Origin: Paenibacillus sp. XY044
GTDB taxonomy: Bacteria; Bacillota; Bacilli; Paenibacillales; Paenibacillaceae
Length of the DNA stretch: 64,000 bases
Reading direction: 5' to 3'
NCBI RefSeq assembly: GCF_002257645.1
Contig: NZ_NQMO01000005.1
Location: forward strand, 372,001 to 436,000
Shown here: in pieces, positions 34,283 to 42,897 of the stretch
Layout of the letters: each line of letters starts with the position of its first letter
Position numbering within the stretch: the stretch's first letter is position 1
Notes under the pieces: model-generated
Told to the model about the DNA's origin: nothing
What the model saw: only the letters and a program-made list of their open reading frames with translations
The model's database searches: none
Translations under genes and position numbers: made by a program

Positions 34283-35738
34283 GGCCATCCTCCTTTCGTG
34301 CGGCAGGGATGTTCAAGAGGACCGTCGTCCCCTTCCCGGGCTCGCTGTCAATGTCGATCAAGTCCTTCCTATCATAAAACAGCTCCAGGCGCTTAAACAC
34401 GTTGCGGGTTCCGAGGCCCGTCGAGTGCCCGGTGGCATGCCGGGCTTCCCCGTCTCCCTGGCTTTCCAGCCGCGGCACATCGGTATGCAGCAGCGACCGC
34501 CGGGTCTCTTCGCTCATCCCGATCCCGTTATCTGAAATGGCAACCCGTGTCCCGCCCGGCTGGGAAGAGATCGCAAGCCGCACCTCGGCTCCCTCTTCCA
34601 TGCCTTCAATGCCGTGCACAAACACGTTTTCCAGCAGCGGCTGCAGCGTCAGCACCGGCACGAGCACGTCCAGAGCCTTCTCGTCGATAGCGGTGACGAA
34701 CCGGATGCGGTCGCGAAAACGGGCCTGCTGAATCGTGAAGTACTCCTTCGCGTGCTCCACCTCGTCGCGGAGCGGCACCGGCCGGTCCAGTTGGCGCAGG
34801 TTATAACGGAGCAGATTGGACATCGTTACCGTAAGATCGCTCGTCTTCTCCGCTCCTTCGATCAGCGCCAGCTTGGACAGCACGTTCAAGGAATTGAACA
34901 GAAAGTGGGGATTGATCTGATTTTGCAGTACCGCAAGTTCCAATTCCTTGACGAGCCGGTCCTTCTCCAACCCCTCTTTTTCCTTGCGGATGAGCGATTT
35001 CAAATTGTCCTGCATCTGCACGAAAGCTTCGGACAGAATCCGAAACTCATCGCGGCTCTTCATCTCCGGCGGCTTAACCCCCAGGTTGCCGTTCGAAATT
35101 TGCTGGGCCGTCCAGGCCAGCTGCCGGATCGGACTGGTGATGCGGAGGGAAATCCAGTAGGCCAGCAGCACGCTGATCAGCGTGCTGAATATAAACAAGG
35201 CGACGCCCCACTGGTTCATACGGTCGGTCTGTGCCAGTATGCTACGGTAGAGCGGCTGGTAATAGCTCAGCTCCTGGTCGATCAGCTGGTACGCCTCCTC
35301 CTGAATGAAACCGGCCGTCTTCTCCGCTGCCGCATAGGAATTCGCATACGCCAGCGGCGTCTTGCCGTTTAATGCCTGCAGGATGCCGGATTCCTGCGAA
35401 ATAAACGTCTCCAGCAGGTTCCGGTAGCTTCGCACGCTCAATTCCGTGGACGGGATGGCGTCCTGAGCGTTCAATTCCGCCTGCAGCTTCTTGAGCTGGC
35501 TCTGATGCTCCTGATAGATTTGCCGGCTTCGCTCGCTCCGGTCCGTCAAATACACATTGACGGCGCTTAAATTGCTGCGGGTCTCCGCATCGATTTGTTT
35601 GTATAGTAATACCCGGTCCAGCATCATATTATAGCTCTGCTGAACGGTTCGTCCGCTTTGAAAAATAAAAAACGATACCGCGTTCGTCAGGACAAACAAG
35701 GCGGGGATGACAATCAGCAGCATTCGGCGCATGTTCAT
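34257..35738 (-). CDS. YesM-type sensor histidine kinase
   Basis: A 493-residue membrane kinase. Two membrane helices (near 5-25 and 178-200) flank an extracellular helical sensor domain. HAMP is near 200-255, a His_kinase domain with the conserved NQINPHFLFNSLNVLSKL block follows, and the HATPase has VFVHGIEG and DNGIGM. It phosphorylates the YesN-type regulator encoded directly downstream (32-bp overlap). It starts 4 bp inside the sugar-binding protein gene (ATGA), so all three are coupled. This is a typical carbohydrate-sensing pair of Paenibacillus. Confidence 0.93.
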   Translation of the reverse strand: MNMRRMLLIVIPALFVLTNAVSFFIFQSGRTVQQSYNMMLDRVLLYKQIDAETRSNLSAVNVYLTDRSERSRQIYQEHQSQLKKLQAELNAQDAIPSTELSVRSYRNLLETFISQESGILQALNGKTPLAYANSYAAAEKTAGFIQEEAYQLIDQELSYYQPLYRSILAQTDRMNQWGVALFIFSTLISVLLAYWISLRITSPIRQLAWTAQQISNGNLGVKPPEMKSRDEFRILSEAFVQMQDNLKSLIRKEKEGLEKDRLVKELELAVLQNQINPHFLFNSLNVLSKLALIEGAEKTSDLTVTMSNLLRYNLRQLDRPVPLRDEVEHAKEYFTIQQARFRDRIRFVTAIDEKALDVLVPVLTLQPLLENVFVHGIEGMEEGAEVRLAISSQPGGTRVAISDNGIGMSEETRRSLLHTDVPRLESQGDGEARHATGHSTGLGTRNVFKRLELFYDRKDLIDIDSEPGKGTTVLLNIPAARKEDGHVSSADRG

Positions 35739-36724
35739 CGGCCGTCCACCTCCGCGTTCAGCGCAGCCTTGTCCATAACGCTCGTTGGGATAAAATGCTC
35801 GGCGGCAAACGATTGGCCGAGGAAGTACTCGTTCAGGAGACCGATCGACCGGGCCCCCATTTCTTTCGGCGATTGCACAATGGACGCCGCGATTTCCCCC
35901 TGCTCGATCCCCTGCCGGGTCATGGTCAGGTCGTCAAAGCCGTATACGCGGATTCCCGTCCTGCCCGCTGCTTGAATACCCTCCACGATTCCGGCCGCGT
36001 CAAGGGAGCTGAAGCCAACGATCGTCTGGATGTCCGGGTGCTGCTTCAGGATCGCCTCGGCCTGCTTGGCCGCCCCGATCCGCGAGATGTTGGACGAGCG
36101 GACATCCACGATGGCGAAGCCGGGAGCAGCGGAAATCACCTGACGGAACCCCGCCAGGCGCAGCTGCATATTTTCGGCCCGTTCACTTCCGATCATGACG
36201 CCGATCTTCCTTTTGCCGGCCGCCTCCTTCAGCACCAAGTCGCCCATTCGTTTTCCCGCCCCTAGGTTATCGGTCCCCACATACGCCAGGCGGGAGCTGC
36301 CCGGTTCGTCCGCGTCAACGGTGATCACGGGAATCCCTTGTCCGGCGGCTCTTTGAATCAGCGCATCGTAGTCCCGATCCACGATTCCCTGCACGAGGAT
36401 GCCGTCGGGCCTGGATGAGATTGCTTTTTCCAGCAGCCTCATCTGCTCGGTGGGATTAATCCGGATCGGGCCGGTATAATCAATCCGTATCCCCAGCTTG
36501 TCTGCCGCTTCCACGGCCCCCTGCTCCATTTCCCGCCAGAACGGGTTGTCGAGCTCCTGGGCGATCAGCACGACATGTTTGATGGACGGATCATCGGCCC
36601 GCTGGAGCCGGATCTGCCCGACCAAGTCGCCGACAGTCATGGAAGAAAGAATGAATCGGACCAAAATATACGCAAAAATCAGAACAAGGACAATCAAGCC
36701 GAAGGGCCAGATTCGTTTGAGCAT
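35735..36724 (-). CDS. Membrane-anchored sugar-binding protein (periplasmic-binding type 1)
   Basis: A 329-residue protein with an N-terminal membrane helix (ILVRFIL region, residues 7-27) and no lipobox. A ribose-binding-type two-lobe domain follows (KHVVLIAQELDNPFWREMEQG; RPDGILVQGIVDRDYDALI; GIPVITVDADEPGSSRLAYVGTDN). No ABC transporter genes follow; instead it is coupled to a YesM/YesN pair. It probably presents a sugar to the kinase ectodomain rather than delivering it for transport, forming a three-component sensor (inference from context). Confidence 0.9.
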   Translation of the reverse strand: MLKRIWPFGLIVLVLIFAYILVRFILSSMTVGDLVGQIRLQRADDPSIKHVVLIAQELDNPFWREMEQGAVEAADKLGIRIDYTGPIRINPTEQMRLLEKAISSRPDGILVQGIVDRDYDALIQRAAGQGIPVITVDADEPGSSRLAYVGTDNLGAGKRMGDLVLKEAAGKRKIGVMIGSERAENMQLRLAGFRQVISAAPGFAIVDVRSSNISRIGAAKQAEAILKQHPDIQTIVGFSSLDAAGIVEGIQAAGRTGIRVYGFDDLTMTRQGIEQGEIAASIVQSPKEMGARSIGLLNEYFLGQSFAAEHFIPTSVMDKAALNAEVDGR

Positions 36725-36798
36725 GAACGTCCCCTCCTTCGTCCAAATGAGATGTATCCACAGAAATCGGCGTGCTTCTACCGTAAATGCTGCCTATG

Positions 36799-36829
36799 AT
36801 ATAGATTGAACTAAAGTTTTGCGTTGAAC
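36799..36829 (-). repeat. Dispersed element upstream of the sugar-sensing operon
   Basis: On the minus strand the core reads GCAAAACTTTAGTTCAATCT. It lies 75-105 nt before the sugar-binding protein start and matches copies at 29774 and 32693. It is a candidate operator for the YesN-type regulator. Confidence 0.7.
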
Positions 36830-36987
36830 GTTTGGCGTCTATTTAGTATGCGAAAAACCGGCCGCATCTATCAACGTTATGATGGTAGTTCAGAGGGCTT
36901 CCCCATTAGAACAGTATAGCATTTGGATGAAAAGTAGCTGAATGGTTTCTGAATATTTTCTGAACGATGGGGCGCGAACCTGGCGAA

Positions 36988-37024
36988 TAAAAAAAGATGG
37001 CTCCCGTTAAGGGAGCCATCTTCT
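36988..37024 (-). terminator. Terminator of the D-threonate-type operon
   Basis: On the minus strand AAGATGGCTCCC-TTAAC-GGGAGCCATCTT is followed by TTTTTATTC, about 17 nt past the PdxA2 stop. Confidence 0.9.
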
Positions 37025-37040
37025 TCTCAACCACAAATGA

Positions 37041-38045
37041 TTATTTCTTTGGCGCCAGCTCAATTGCCTGGCGGATCGCTTCCATCATGCTCTTCTCTTC
37101 CACGATTCCTTTGCCCGCTATGTCAAAGGCGGTTCCGTGGTCTACGCTCGTACGAATGATCGGCAGACCGACGGTAATGTTCACGCCCGCGTCGAGGCCG
37201 AGCACCTTGACCGGCCCATGTCCCTGGTCGTGATACATGGCTACGACGATGTCGAAGTCGCCGCGGACGGTGCGGAAGAACAGCGTGTCGGCAGGCAGCG
37301 GTCCGACGACGTCGATGCCTTCGTCCTGGGCGCGTTTCACAGCGGGCACAACCTTCTCCTCTTCTTCGCCGTAGCCGAACAGGCCGTTCTCGCCCGCATG
37401 CGGATTGATGCCGCAGACGGCGATGCGCGGCTGCGGGATGCCCGACTTCTTCAGCGTTTCATGCGCCAATTGGATGACGCGATATACGCGTTCCGGATTG
37501 ATCATCTTCACGGCGTCGATCAGACCGACGTGCGTCGTGACGTGGATGACCTTGAGGTTCGGCGCGGAGAGCATCATGGAAAACTCGCTCGTTCCCGTCA
37601 GATCGGCCAAAATTTCCGTATGTCCCGGGTATTTGTGGCCGCCTTTATGCAGGGCTTCCTTGTTCAGCGGAGCGGTGCAAATCGCGTCGATCTGCTGCTT
37701 CTTCGCCAAATCGATCGCTTTAGCCAAATACTCGAACGCTGCGTGGCCGGCCTCAGCCGACACCTGTCCAAGCGGAAGATCCCCGCTAAGCAGGTTCAGA
37801 TCAAGGCAGTAGACTGTACCGTGCTCATAGGTCAGACCGCTGAGCTGATCCTCGGTTACCGCTTCGACGTTCAGGCTGCTGTTTACATATGCCTTGGCCC
37901 GATTCAGGATTTTGGCATCCCCGATCACCAGCGGATGGCACAGGTCGTAAATCTCCTGGTTTTGCAGGCTTTTCAAAATAATTTCGGGGCCAACCCCGGC
38001 TCCGTCCCCCATCGTAATTCCAATGACCGCTTTGGTGTCGCTCAT
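37041..38045 (-). CDS. pdxA2: PdxA2-type 4-phospho-D-threonate/erythronate dehydrogenase
   Basis: A 334-residue PdxA-family metal-dependent dehydrogenase. ITMGDGAGVGPEII, the substrate loop APLNKEALHKGGHKYPGHTE, the metal-site histidines in THVGLIDAV, GINPHAGENG and YHDQGHGPVKV are all present. Next to a DUF1537 kinase this is the PdxA2 type, which oxidises and decarboxylates 4-phospho-D-threonate (or erythronate) to DHAP, not the vitamin B6 enzyme. ATG 38045 overlaps the kinase stop (ATGA); a TTG at 38051 is less well spaced. Confidence 0.92.
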   Translation of the reverse strand: MSDTKAVIGITMGDGAGVGPEIILKSLQNQEIYDLCHPLVIGDAKILNRAKAYVNSSLNVEAVTEDQLSGLTYEHGTVYCLDLNLLSGDLPLGQVSAEAGHAAFEYLAKAIDLAKKQQIDAICTAPLNKEALHKGGHKYPGHTEILADLTGTSEFSMMLSAPNLKVIHVTTHVGLIDAVKMINPERVYRVIQLAHETLKKSGIPQPRIAVCGINPHAGENGLFGYGEEEEKVVPAVKRAQDEGIDVVGPLPADTLFFRTVRGDFDIVVAMYHDQGHGPVKVLGLDAGVNITVGLPIIRTSVDHGTAFDIAGKGIVEEKSMMEAIRQAIELAPKK

Positions 38046-39346
38046 TTCCAATCATCCTCTCCACTCATATAGATCAACGCATTCTTCAGCGAATGCTCGT
38101 TACCGAATCCTCCAGCTTTCGTCACGGCCCAAAACTCTCTTGTATCCGCCCCGCCGCGCAGTATTCCGAGCGGAAGCCCGGCCTCCACCTCGGTGCACAG
38201 CTGCATCTGGTTCATGTTCAGCTGGTTGCATACCGCCTTGGCGGTATCGCCGCCGGTCAGAACCAGGCCGTTAATGTCCTCGTATGCGCCTAAAATCTCC
38301 CGGGCAATCGCCCCGAGTTCCCTGGAAATCGTCTCGCCGATTTCGGTTTTCCCGATCGAAAGCTCGGCTTCCAGTTGCTTCGTCGCCTCTCTATTGTTGA
38401 CAGACGAATCGACAAACAATACAAAATGCCTCTTGTCCGCTTCCTTAGCTACGGCCGCCATGACGTCCGGCAGGGCATAGGTGCGCTTGATCAGGTCCAC
38501 CGGGTCCATCTCCACGAAACAGGTGTCCGGCAGCGACCGCACGTTCTCCAGCTGCTGCTTGGTCACCTGCGACAAGCTCGCGGACACGGTCAGCGTCTTG
38601 GCGACCCGAAGCCGGTCCTCCAGACAATCTTCGGTCCGCTCAAGCTGGAGCGTCTCCGGCAAATATTCGATCAGGCCGGCCGATCCGGCCCATACCGTCT
38701 TTTTGCCCGCCCGGACAAAAACCTCGGCGATCTCTTTCAAATCATCATCCGTCGCCGCGTCACATATAAACCAGGTCCGTCCCGATGCGGCATGTTCCTC
38801 GATCGTCTGCACCAGCCGTTCCGCCGGCCCGTGCAGCTGCGTAAGGTCGATCAGGACGATGCTCTGCTGACCTGCATACGGCCGGAACAAATTCTCGATG
38901 AAGCTGTCCTTGACCGGCGTTTTGGGATCGCGCCCGAATTCGGTCTCGGAGACGCGCTGCCCATGGACATGCTGATAACCGTCAAGGGTTTGACGGTTCA
39001 TCTTCGGATATGCCGGGGCAATCACGACCACTTCCGGCTGATGAACGGAAACGACGGCTGCCAGTTCGGCAGCCACGTTTCCCCGTAAGGTCGAGTCCAT
39101 TTTTTTATATACTTGATGATACCCTTGCTGAAAAAACAAAGTGCTCGCTTGCAATACCTTGTCGTAAGCTTCCTGTTCACCGGCTGCCCGGGTGTCCGTA
39201 TCGATAATGGCAACATCCCCGTCTGGCTTGGCCGGAGCCGCCAAGGAATCAAGATACACGGTGGACGTGATCCCGATCTTGGACAGCTGCACGCCGGCAT
39301 CGTTAGCTCCCGTCAAATCATCTGCGATAATGTACATATGCTGCAT
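38042..39346 (-). CDS. Four-carbon acid sugar kinase (DUF1537, D-threonate/erythronate kinase type)
   Basis: A 434-residue kinase of the DUF1537 family. The N-terminal substrate domain starts with YIIADDLTGANDAGVQLSK and includes KKMDSTLRGNVAAEL; the C-terminal nucleotide domain has GLVLTGGDTAKAVCNQL and LPLGILRGG. It would phosphorylate D-threonate or D-erythronate before PdxA2 acts. ATG 39346 has AAGGGAG nine bases upstream; the longer frame (39385) overlaps the permease end. Family biochemistry is established; which acid is used here is open. Confidence 0.92.
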   Translation of the reverse strand: MQHMYIIADDLTGANDAGVQLSKIGITSTVYLDSLAAPAKPDGDVAIIDTDTRAAGEQEAYDKVLQASTLFFQQGYHQVYKKMDSTLRGNVAAELAAVVSVHQPEVVVIAPAYPKMNRQTLDGYQHVHGQRVSETEFGRDPKTPVKDSFIENLFRPYAGQQSIVLIDLTQLHGPAERLVQTIEEHAASGRTWFICDAATDDDLKEIAEVFVRAGKKTVWAGSAGLIEYLPETLQLERTEDCLEDRLRVAKTLTVSASLSQVTKQQLENVRSLPDTCFVEMDPVDLIKRTYALPDVMAAVAKEADKRHFVLFVDSSVNNREATKQLEAELSIGKTEIGETISRELGAIAREILGAYEDINGLVLTGGDTAKAVCNQLNMNQMQLCTEVEAGLPLGILRGGADTREFWAVTKAGGFGNEHSLKNALIYMSGEDDWK

Positions 39347-39385
39347 AATGAACGACTCCCTTACTTGAATCCTTTTCCATGCCAC

Positions 39386-40348
39386 TTACGCTTGTGAACT
39401 CCGCCGCTGCGCCCGTCTTGCGAACCAGGTCGTCAGAAGGGGGGTCAGAATCGCCGTCACAATGACGCATGCCGTTACTTGAAGCGTTGCATCCGCAGCA
39501 ATGCTGCTGTAGCCGGTGTACACTGCGGCAACCGCCATCGGTACCGCCGAAGCGTTGCCTGCCGTCGACGAAGCCGCAATCCCGGCAACGCCGTCGCCAC
39601 CGGTCAGGCGGTCGATCAGGAACAGGACGACGCCGGTGATCACGACGACACCAATCCCAAGAATGACGCCGGATAATCCGGCTTTAACAACGTTGGTCAA
39701 GTTAATGCCTGCGCCGATCGCGAGCGAGAAGAGCGGAATGATGACATCCTGTCCCTTGCTTAGGAACTCGCGCATCTTCTCGTCGAGGTTCCCGAGGAGC
39801 ATGCCGAGCAAAAGCGGCAGAAGGGCAAAGACAAACGCCATAATCGGAAAGCTGGCCAGGCCGGCGACGCCCAGAATGAGCATCGTAAAGAACGGGCCGG
39901 ATTCCAGCGACATGATCGAATACGCGGCGACGTCTTCTTTTTTCTTGCCGAGTTGACCCATCAGCGCCATGTACAGGCCGCCGTTGGTGTCGGAGAACGC
40001 CGCAATGATGGCCAGAGCCGACAGTCCCAGGAACAGATTGTTCTGGTCCGGGAAAATCGCTTTGATCAGCAGGGCGATCAGGAAGGTGGTACCGATTTTA
40101 CCCACCCAAAGGCTGACGCCTTTCTTCAAAATGTAACCGGTTGCCTGAAACCGAATCGTCGACCCCAAGCAAATATAAAAGGCGGCAAGCAGCGCGGATG
40201 TACCTGTCAACAGGCCGCCTGTAAACGAGCTCTTAAATTCCGGCATATCGAACATTTGCGGAAAGAACGTACGAATCAGGGCGCCGATCAGCAAAGGGAT
40301 CAACATCATCCCTCCGGGGACTTTATCAATGGCTGCCTTAATCTTCAT
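39386..40348 (-). CDS. KdgT-family 2-keto-3-deoxygluconate-type permease
   Basis: A 320-residue carrier with about ten helices and the KdgT opening (IKAAIDKVPGGMMLIPLLIG), AAFSDTNGGLYMALMGQ and SSTAGNASAVPMAV. KdgT relatives import sugar acids with protons. As the first gene before a DUF1537 kinase and PdxA2 it most likely imports D-threonate, D-erythronate or a related C4 sugar acid (context). A GGGAGA site precedes ATG 40348. A sigma-A promoter and operator-like repeats lie upstream. Confidence 0.92.
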   Translation of the reverse strand: MKIKAAIDKVPGGMMLIPLLIGALIRTFFPQMFDMPEFKSSFTGGLLTGTSALLAAFYICLGSTIRFQATGYILKKGVSLWVGKIGTTFLIALLIKAIFPDQNNLFLGLSALAIIAAFSDTNGGLYMALMGQLGKKKEDVAAYSIMSLESGPFFTMLILGVAGLASFPIMAFVFALLPLLLGMLLGNLDEKMREFLSKGQDVIIPLFSLAIGAGINLTNVVKAGLSGVILGIGVVVITGVVLFLIDRLTGGDGVAGIAASSTAGNASAVPMAVAAVYTGYSSIAADATLQVTACVIVTAILTPLLTTWFARRAQRRSSQA

Positions 40349-40390
40349 GGCTGTGTCATCTCCCGTGTTGTAAATTTAAACAGTTTGTTT

Positions 40391-40428
40391 TGTAAAAGCG
40401 ATTACAAAAAACGATTACATCGATTATA
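40391..40428 (-). promoter_or_regulatory. Direct TGTAATCG repeats downstream of the kdgT-like promoter
   Basis: In minus orientation TGTAATCG occurs at 40399-40406 and 40412-40419, with TATAATCG at 40421-40428. TGTAAAAG (40391-40398) makes the first a TGTAA-N6-TTACA dyad. The repeats overlap the probable transcription start, so a repressor site is plausible. Confidence 0.55.
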
Positions 40429-40454
40429 ATAAACGTTTACAAAAAATAATGCAA
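40426..40454 (-). promoter_or_regulatory. Sigma-A promoter of the kdgT-like operon
   Basis: In minus orientation TTGCAT (40449-40454) and TATTAT (40426-40431) are 17 bp apart. The spacer holds TGTAAACGTTTA, a partial cre-like dyad. The -35 lies inside the left arm of the inverted repeat at 40449-40498. Confidence 0.65.
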
Positions 40455-40498
40455 CACTTCTTAGCTAAATAAATATCATTTAACCAAAAGTGTTGCAT
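40449..40498. promoter_or_regulatory. Inverted repeat ATGCAACACTT...AAGTGTTGCAT
   Basis: Two perfect 11-bp arms (40449-40459 and 40488-40498) are separated by 28 bp. One arm covers the -35 of the kdgT-like promoter. It is a good candidate site for the PrpR_N-type regulator encoded just upstream. Confidence 0.65.
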
Positions 40499-40516
40499 AT
40501 TTAAACAATACTGGGT

Positions 40517-42208
40517 TTATTCCTTCAACTTTCTCCATAATGTCGACCGATTGATGTTCAGCCGTTTCGCCGCCTTGGTCTGGTTAAAACCCTCCTGCTC
40601 CAGCACCTTCTCAATGATCGCCTTCTCGATCTGTTCCAGGGTGCCGTTCAGCAGATCCCCGCCGCTCACTCCGTTAGCCGTGCCTTTTCGCTGCAGCAGC
40701 TGTTCAATCAAGGCATGCTCGATAACGTACCCTTTCTCCAAAAGCACCGCCTCCTGAAGCAGCGCCCGCAGTTCCGATACGTTGCCCGGCCAGCTGTAAT
40801 CCATTAACAGGGCAAGCCCCTTTTCCGTCATCTTAATGGCCGAGGTGCCTTCCGTTTGGTTAAAGTACAGCAAAAACGAGGTAACCAGCTCCCGGATATC
40901 CTCTTTGCGTTCCGCCAGTGCAGGAATATGAATCCGGACGATGCCGTCCTCATAGGCTCCCCATAAATGCTGCTCTTCAATCATCGAGAGGATCAGGGTG
41001 ATTCCCCTTCCCTGAAAAGCCTCCATCCTCCGCCACAGTTCGGCCTTCAGGCCGCTATCCATCATATCAAGCGCGTGGATATACAGCGTTTTGATCTCCG
41101 CGTCCACTTCGTCGGGACCAAGGGCCAGCATATCGGCCGCCTGGACGGAGGCGAATAGGCCTTCCCCGCGGAACTTACGGTCATGAATATAGCGCGCGAT
41201 CGACTCCTTGCCGGCACCCTTCGGCCCGATCAGAACAAACCGGGCTGCGGAAAGGCAGCGATCGATCATCGACAAGCAAGAATCCATCGCTTCGCTCTGA
41301 TGAATGATCAGCGGCGGTGTGCCCGTCTTCACCTGTAAATATGCCTCGGCCGGCGAATCCATATGAACACGCGAAAATTCGCATACCAAATAAGCCCCTT
41401 CTTCCACCTTTACCCGGGTTTTGACGATCTTCAGCGGCCGGCCTTCCGCATCGCTCGCATGGCTGATCTCCCGGGCCGCCGTCTCCCGGAAAGCGTGCGG
41501 ATCCACGCCGAAATTCGGGACGGGACGGGAATCGAAATGCTTCCACTGCTCGTACGCAACCTGTCCGTTCTCCGCCAAAACCATCACATCCCCTGCCGTG
41601 ACGTGCAGCACAGCTTTGAGCCTGTCGATTTCCTGCCGGTTCTTCATCATCCACCGGGAGACGGTCTTCGCTTCCTGAAAGGCGTCAAAGATCGCTTCCC
41701 GCCCAGACTGGATCAGGATGCCCACAAGTCCCAGGCGGGACGCCGTCTCGAAGGTCACCACATCCCCCATGATCAGCTGGTAGCCTTCCTCCTTGAGCCT
41801 TCTGAGCAGGCTCTCCGTCTCGTCTTCGTCATGGATCGTGAAAATATCGATCGGAATTTCCAGCAAATCGATGATGGCCTTGGCACCGAGGGTGATGGCG
41901 GGAAACCCGACAATCGCTTTTTTTCGCGGAAAATCGTTCGCCAGCGTCAGCACCCGCAGCATGTCATAGCCGGACACGTGAACGTCGACGACGGGGATAT
42001 CGACGGCCTCTCCGATCAGCTTGGCCGTTCCGCCGCGGCTGATGATGACATCGACCCCTTCGGCTTCCGCCTGCTTGGCGATGGCGACCCCCTCTTGAAG
42101 ATTTCCGACCCGGATCTGAAGGTCCAAATCTTTCTCTTCCGAACGGCACGTCTCGATCAAGTTTTCCATGGCTGCATATGGAGCTACAAATAGGGCTTTT
42201 ATTTTCAT
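40517..42208 (-). CDS. PrpR_N / AAA+ / Fis-type regulator lacking GAFTGA
   Basis: A 563-residue regulator built like sigma-54 activators. A PrpR N-terminal sensor (1-170, VDVIISRGGTAKLIGE; VGFPAITLGAKAI) is followed by a PAS-like stretch, an AAA+ domain (about 315-480) with Walker A GPKGAGKES, and a Fis-type helix-turn-helix at the end (NQTKAAKRLNINRSTLWRKL). The GAFTGA loop that contacts sigma-54 is not found, and the AAA+ core looks degenerate. The nearby promoter is sigma-A-like, so it probably works with sigma-A. It lies upstream of the D-threonate-type operon on the same strand, which it likely controls. Confidence 0.88.
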   Translation of the reverse strand: MKIKALFVAPYAAMENLIETCRSEEKDLDLQIRVGNLQEGVAIAKQAEAEGVDVIISRGGTAKLIGEAVDIPVVDVHVSGYDMLRVLTLANDFPRKKAIVGFPAITLGAKAIIDLLEIPIDIFTIHDEDETESLLRRLKEEGYQLIMGDVVTFETASRLGLVGILIQSGREAIFDAFQEAKTVSRWMMKNRQEIDRLKAVLHVTAGDVMVLAENGQVAYEQWKHFDSRPVPNFGVDPHAFRETAAREISHASDAEGRPLKIVKTRVKVEEGAYLVCEFSRVHMDSPAEAYLQVKTGTPPLIIHQSEAMDSCLSMIDRCLSAARFVLIGPKGAGKESIARYIHDRKFRGEGLFASVQAADMLALGPDEVDAEIKTLYIHALDMMDSGLKAELWRRMEAFQGRGITLILSMIEEQHLWGAYEDGIVRIHIPALAERKEDIRELVTSFLLYFNQTEGTSAIKMTEKGLALLMDYSWPGNVSELRALLQEAVLLEKGYVIEHALIEQLLQRKGTANGVSGGDLLNGTLEQIEKAIIEKVLEQEGFNQTKAAKRLNINRSTLWRKLKE

Positions 42209-42317
42209 CTAATCCCACACCTATATCCTTTATGATTGTAGTTCAGTCATAGCATATAATCGGGTGGTATGCAATTTTTGTCTCGTCTGTCGGGGGTTTG
42301 GGGAAGGGGAGCTCTCG

Positions 42318-42809
42318 CTATGATACCCCTAGCACCAGAATGTGCTGCGGACCCGCCGGACCCATTCGGGTACGTCCCTCGTCACGGAACCCCGCTTTGA
42401 GATAGACATGCCGGGCGGCTGCGTTTCTCATATTGACCGCAAGGACCACTTCATCGGCCGTACGGAAATGCTTTTTGACAAACTCCTTCAGTCCGAGCAG
42501 AGACTTCGTGGCGTACCCATGCCCCTGGTGCTTGTGATCGATGGAGAACGCCCGCAGCAGCAAAGCATTCGGGTTGTCCGAGTACTGCCTCCGGTCTTCC
42601 CCTGTATCGAGAACGAAAAAGCCAACCGGCCCTTCTTCCCCCAAAATGACGATCGGATGCCGCTCCTTCCGCTCCAGTGCCTTCTGTATGACTTCGCCAG
42701 GCAGTGCGGTGAATTCATGCTGCTCCTTCGGCAGCGTAAAAGCTTCGAGCGCAGCTTCGTGTTCTGGGTGATATAAGGCCAGCCGGACGTTATCTATGGT
42801 GTTTTTCAT
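42318..42809 (-). CDS. GNAT-family N-acetyltransferase
   Basis: A 163-residue GNAT acetyltransferase. The acetyl-CoA loop HKHQGHGYATKSLLGLKEFV and the final AVNMRNAAARHVYLKAGFRDEGR are characteristic of the RimJ/spermidine-type group. ATG 42809 follows AAAGGAGA; the frame to 42881 crosses the upstream terminator and is not used. The acceptor is unknown. It is a single gene. Confidence 0.9.
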   Translation of the reverse strand: MKNTIDNVRLALYHPEHEAALEAFTLPKEQHEFTALPGEVIQKALERKERHPIVILGEEGPVGFFVLDTGEDRRQYSDNPNALLLRAFSIDHKHQGHGYATKSLLGLKEFVKKHFRTADEVVLAVNMRNAAARHVYLKAGFRDEGRTRMGPAGPQHILVLGVS

Positions 42810-42864
42810 TGAGGTCTCCTTTGGGCATTTTTGATAAAGACCGATTTTGCGGTCCAGATCCCTC

Positions 42865-42897
42865 TTAAGCGCAAAGCCCACCTGACGACAGGTGAGC
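42865..42897 (-). terminator. Terminator of the SnoaL pair
   Basis: On the minus strand GCTCACCTG-TCGT-CAGGTGGGC is followed by TTTGCGCTT. The U tract is weak. Confidence 0.55.

Larger units (their letters stand above)
36725..37040. other. 316-bp intergenic region
   Basis: It holds the sugar-sensing operon control region (repeat at 36799) at its left and the pdxA2-like terminator at its right. Between 36840 and 36985 it is AT-rich without a gene. Confidence 0.55.

Noticed and set aside
32858..34396. A 512-codon plus-strand open frame opposite the YesN-type regulator
   Set aside because: The minus-strand reading has complete receiver and AraC domains; the plus reading has no domain and an Arg/His-rich composition typical of antisense frames.
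37041..38045. PdxA of vitamin B6 biosynthesis
   Set aside because: The operon with a DUF1537 kinase and KdgT-like permease points to the catabolic PdxA2 type.
40380..40500. A sigma-54 (-24/-12) promoter for the kdgT-like operon
   Set aside because: No GG-N10-GC pair is present in the right place, while a 17-bp-spaced sigma-A promoter is.
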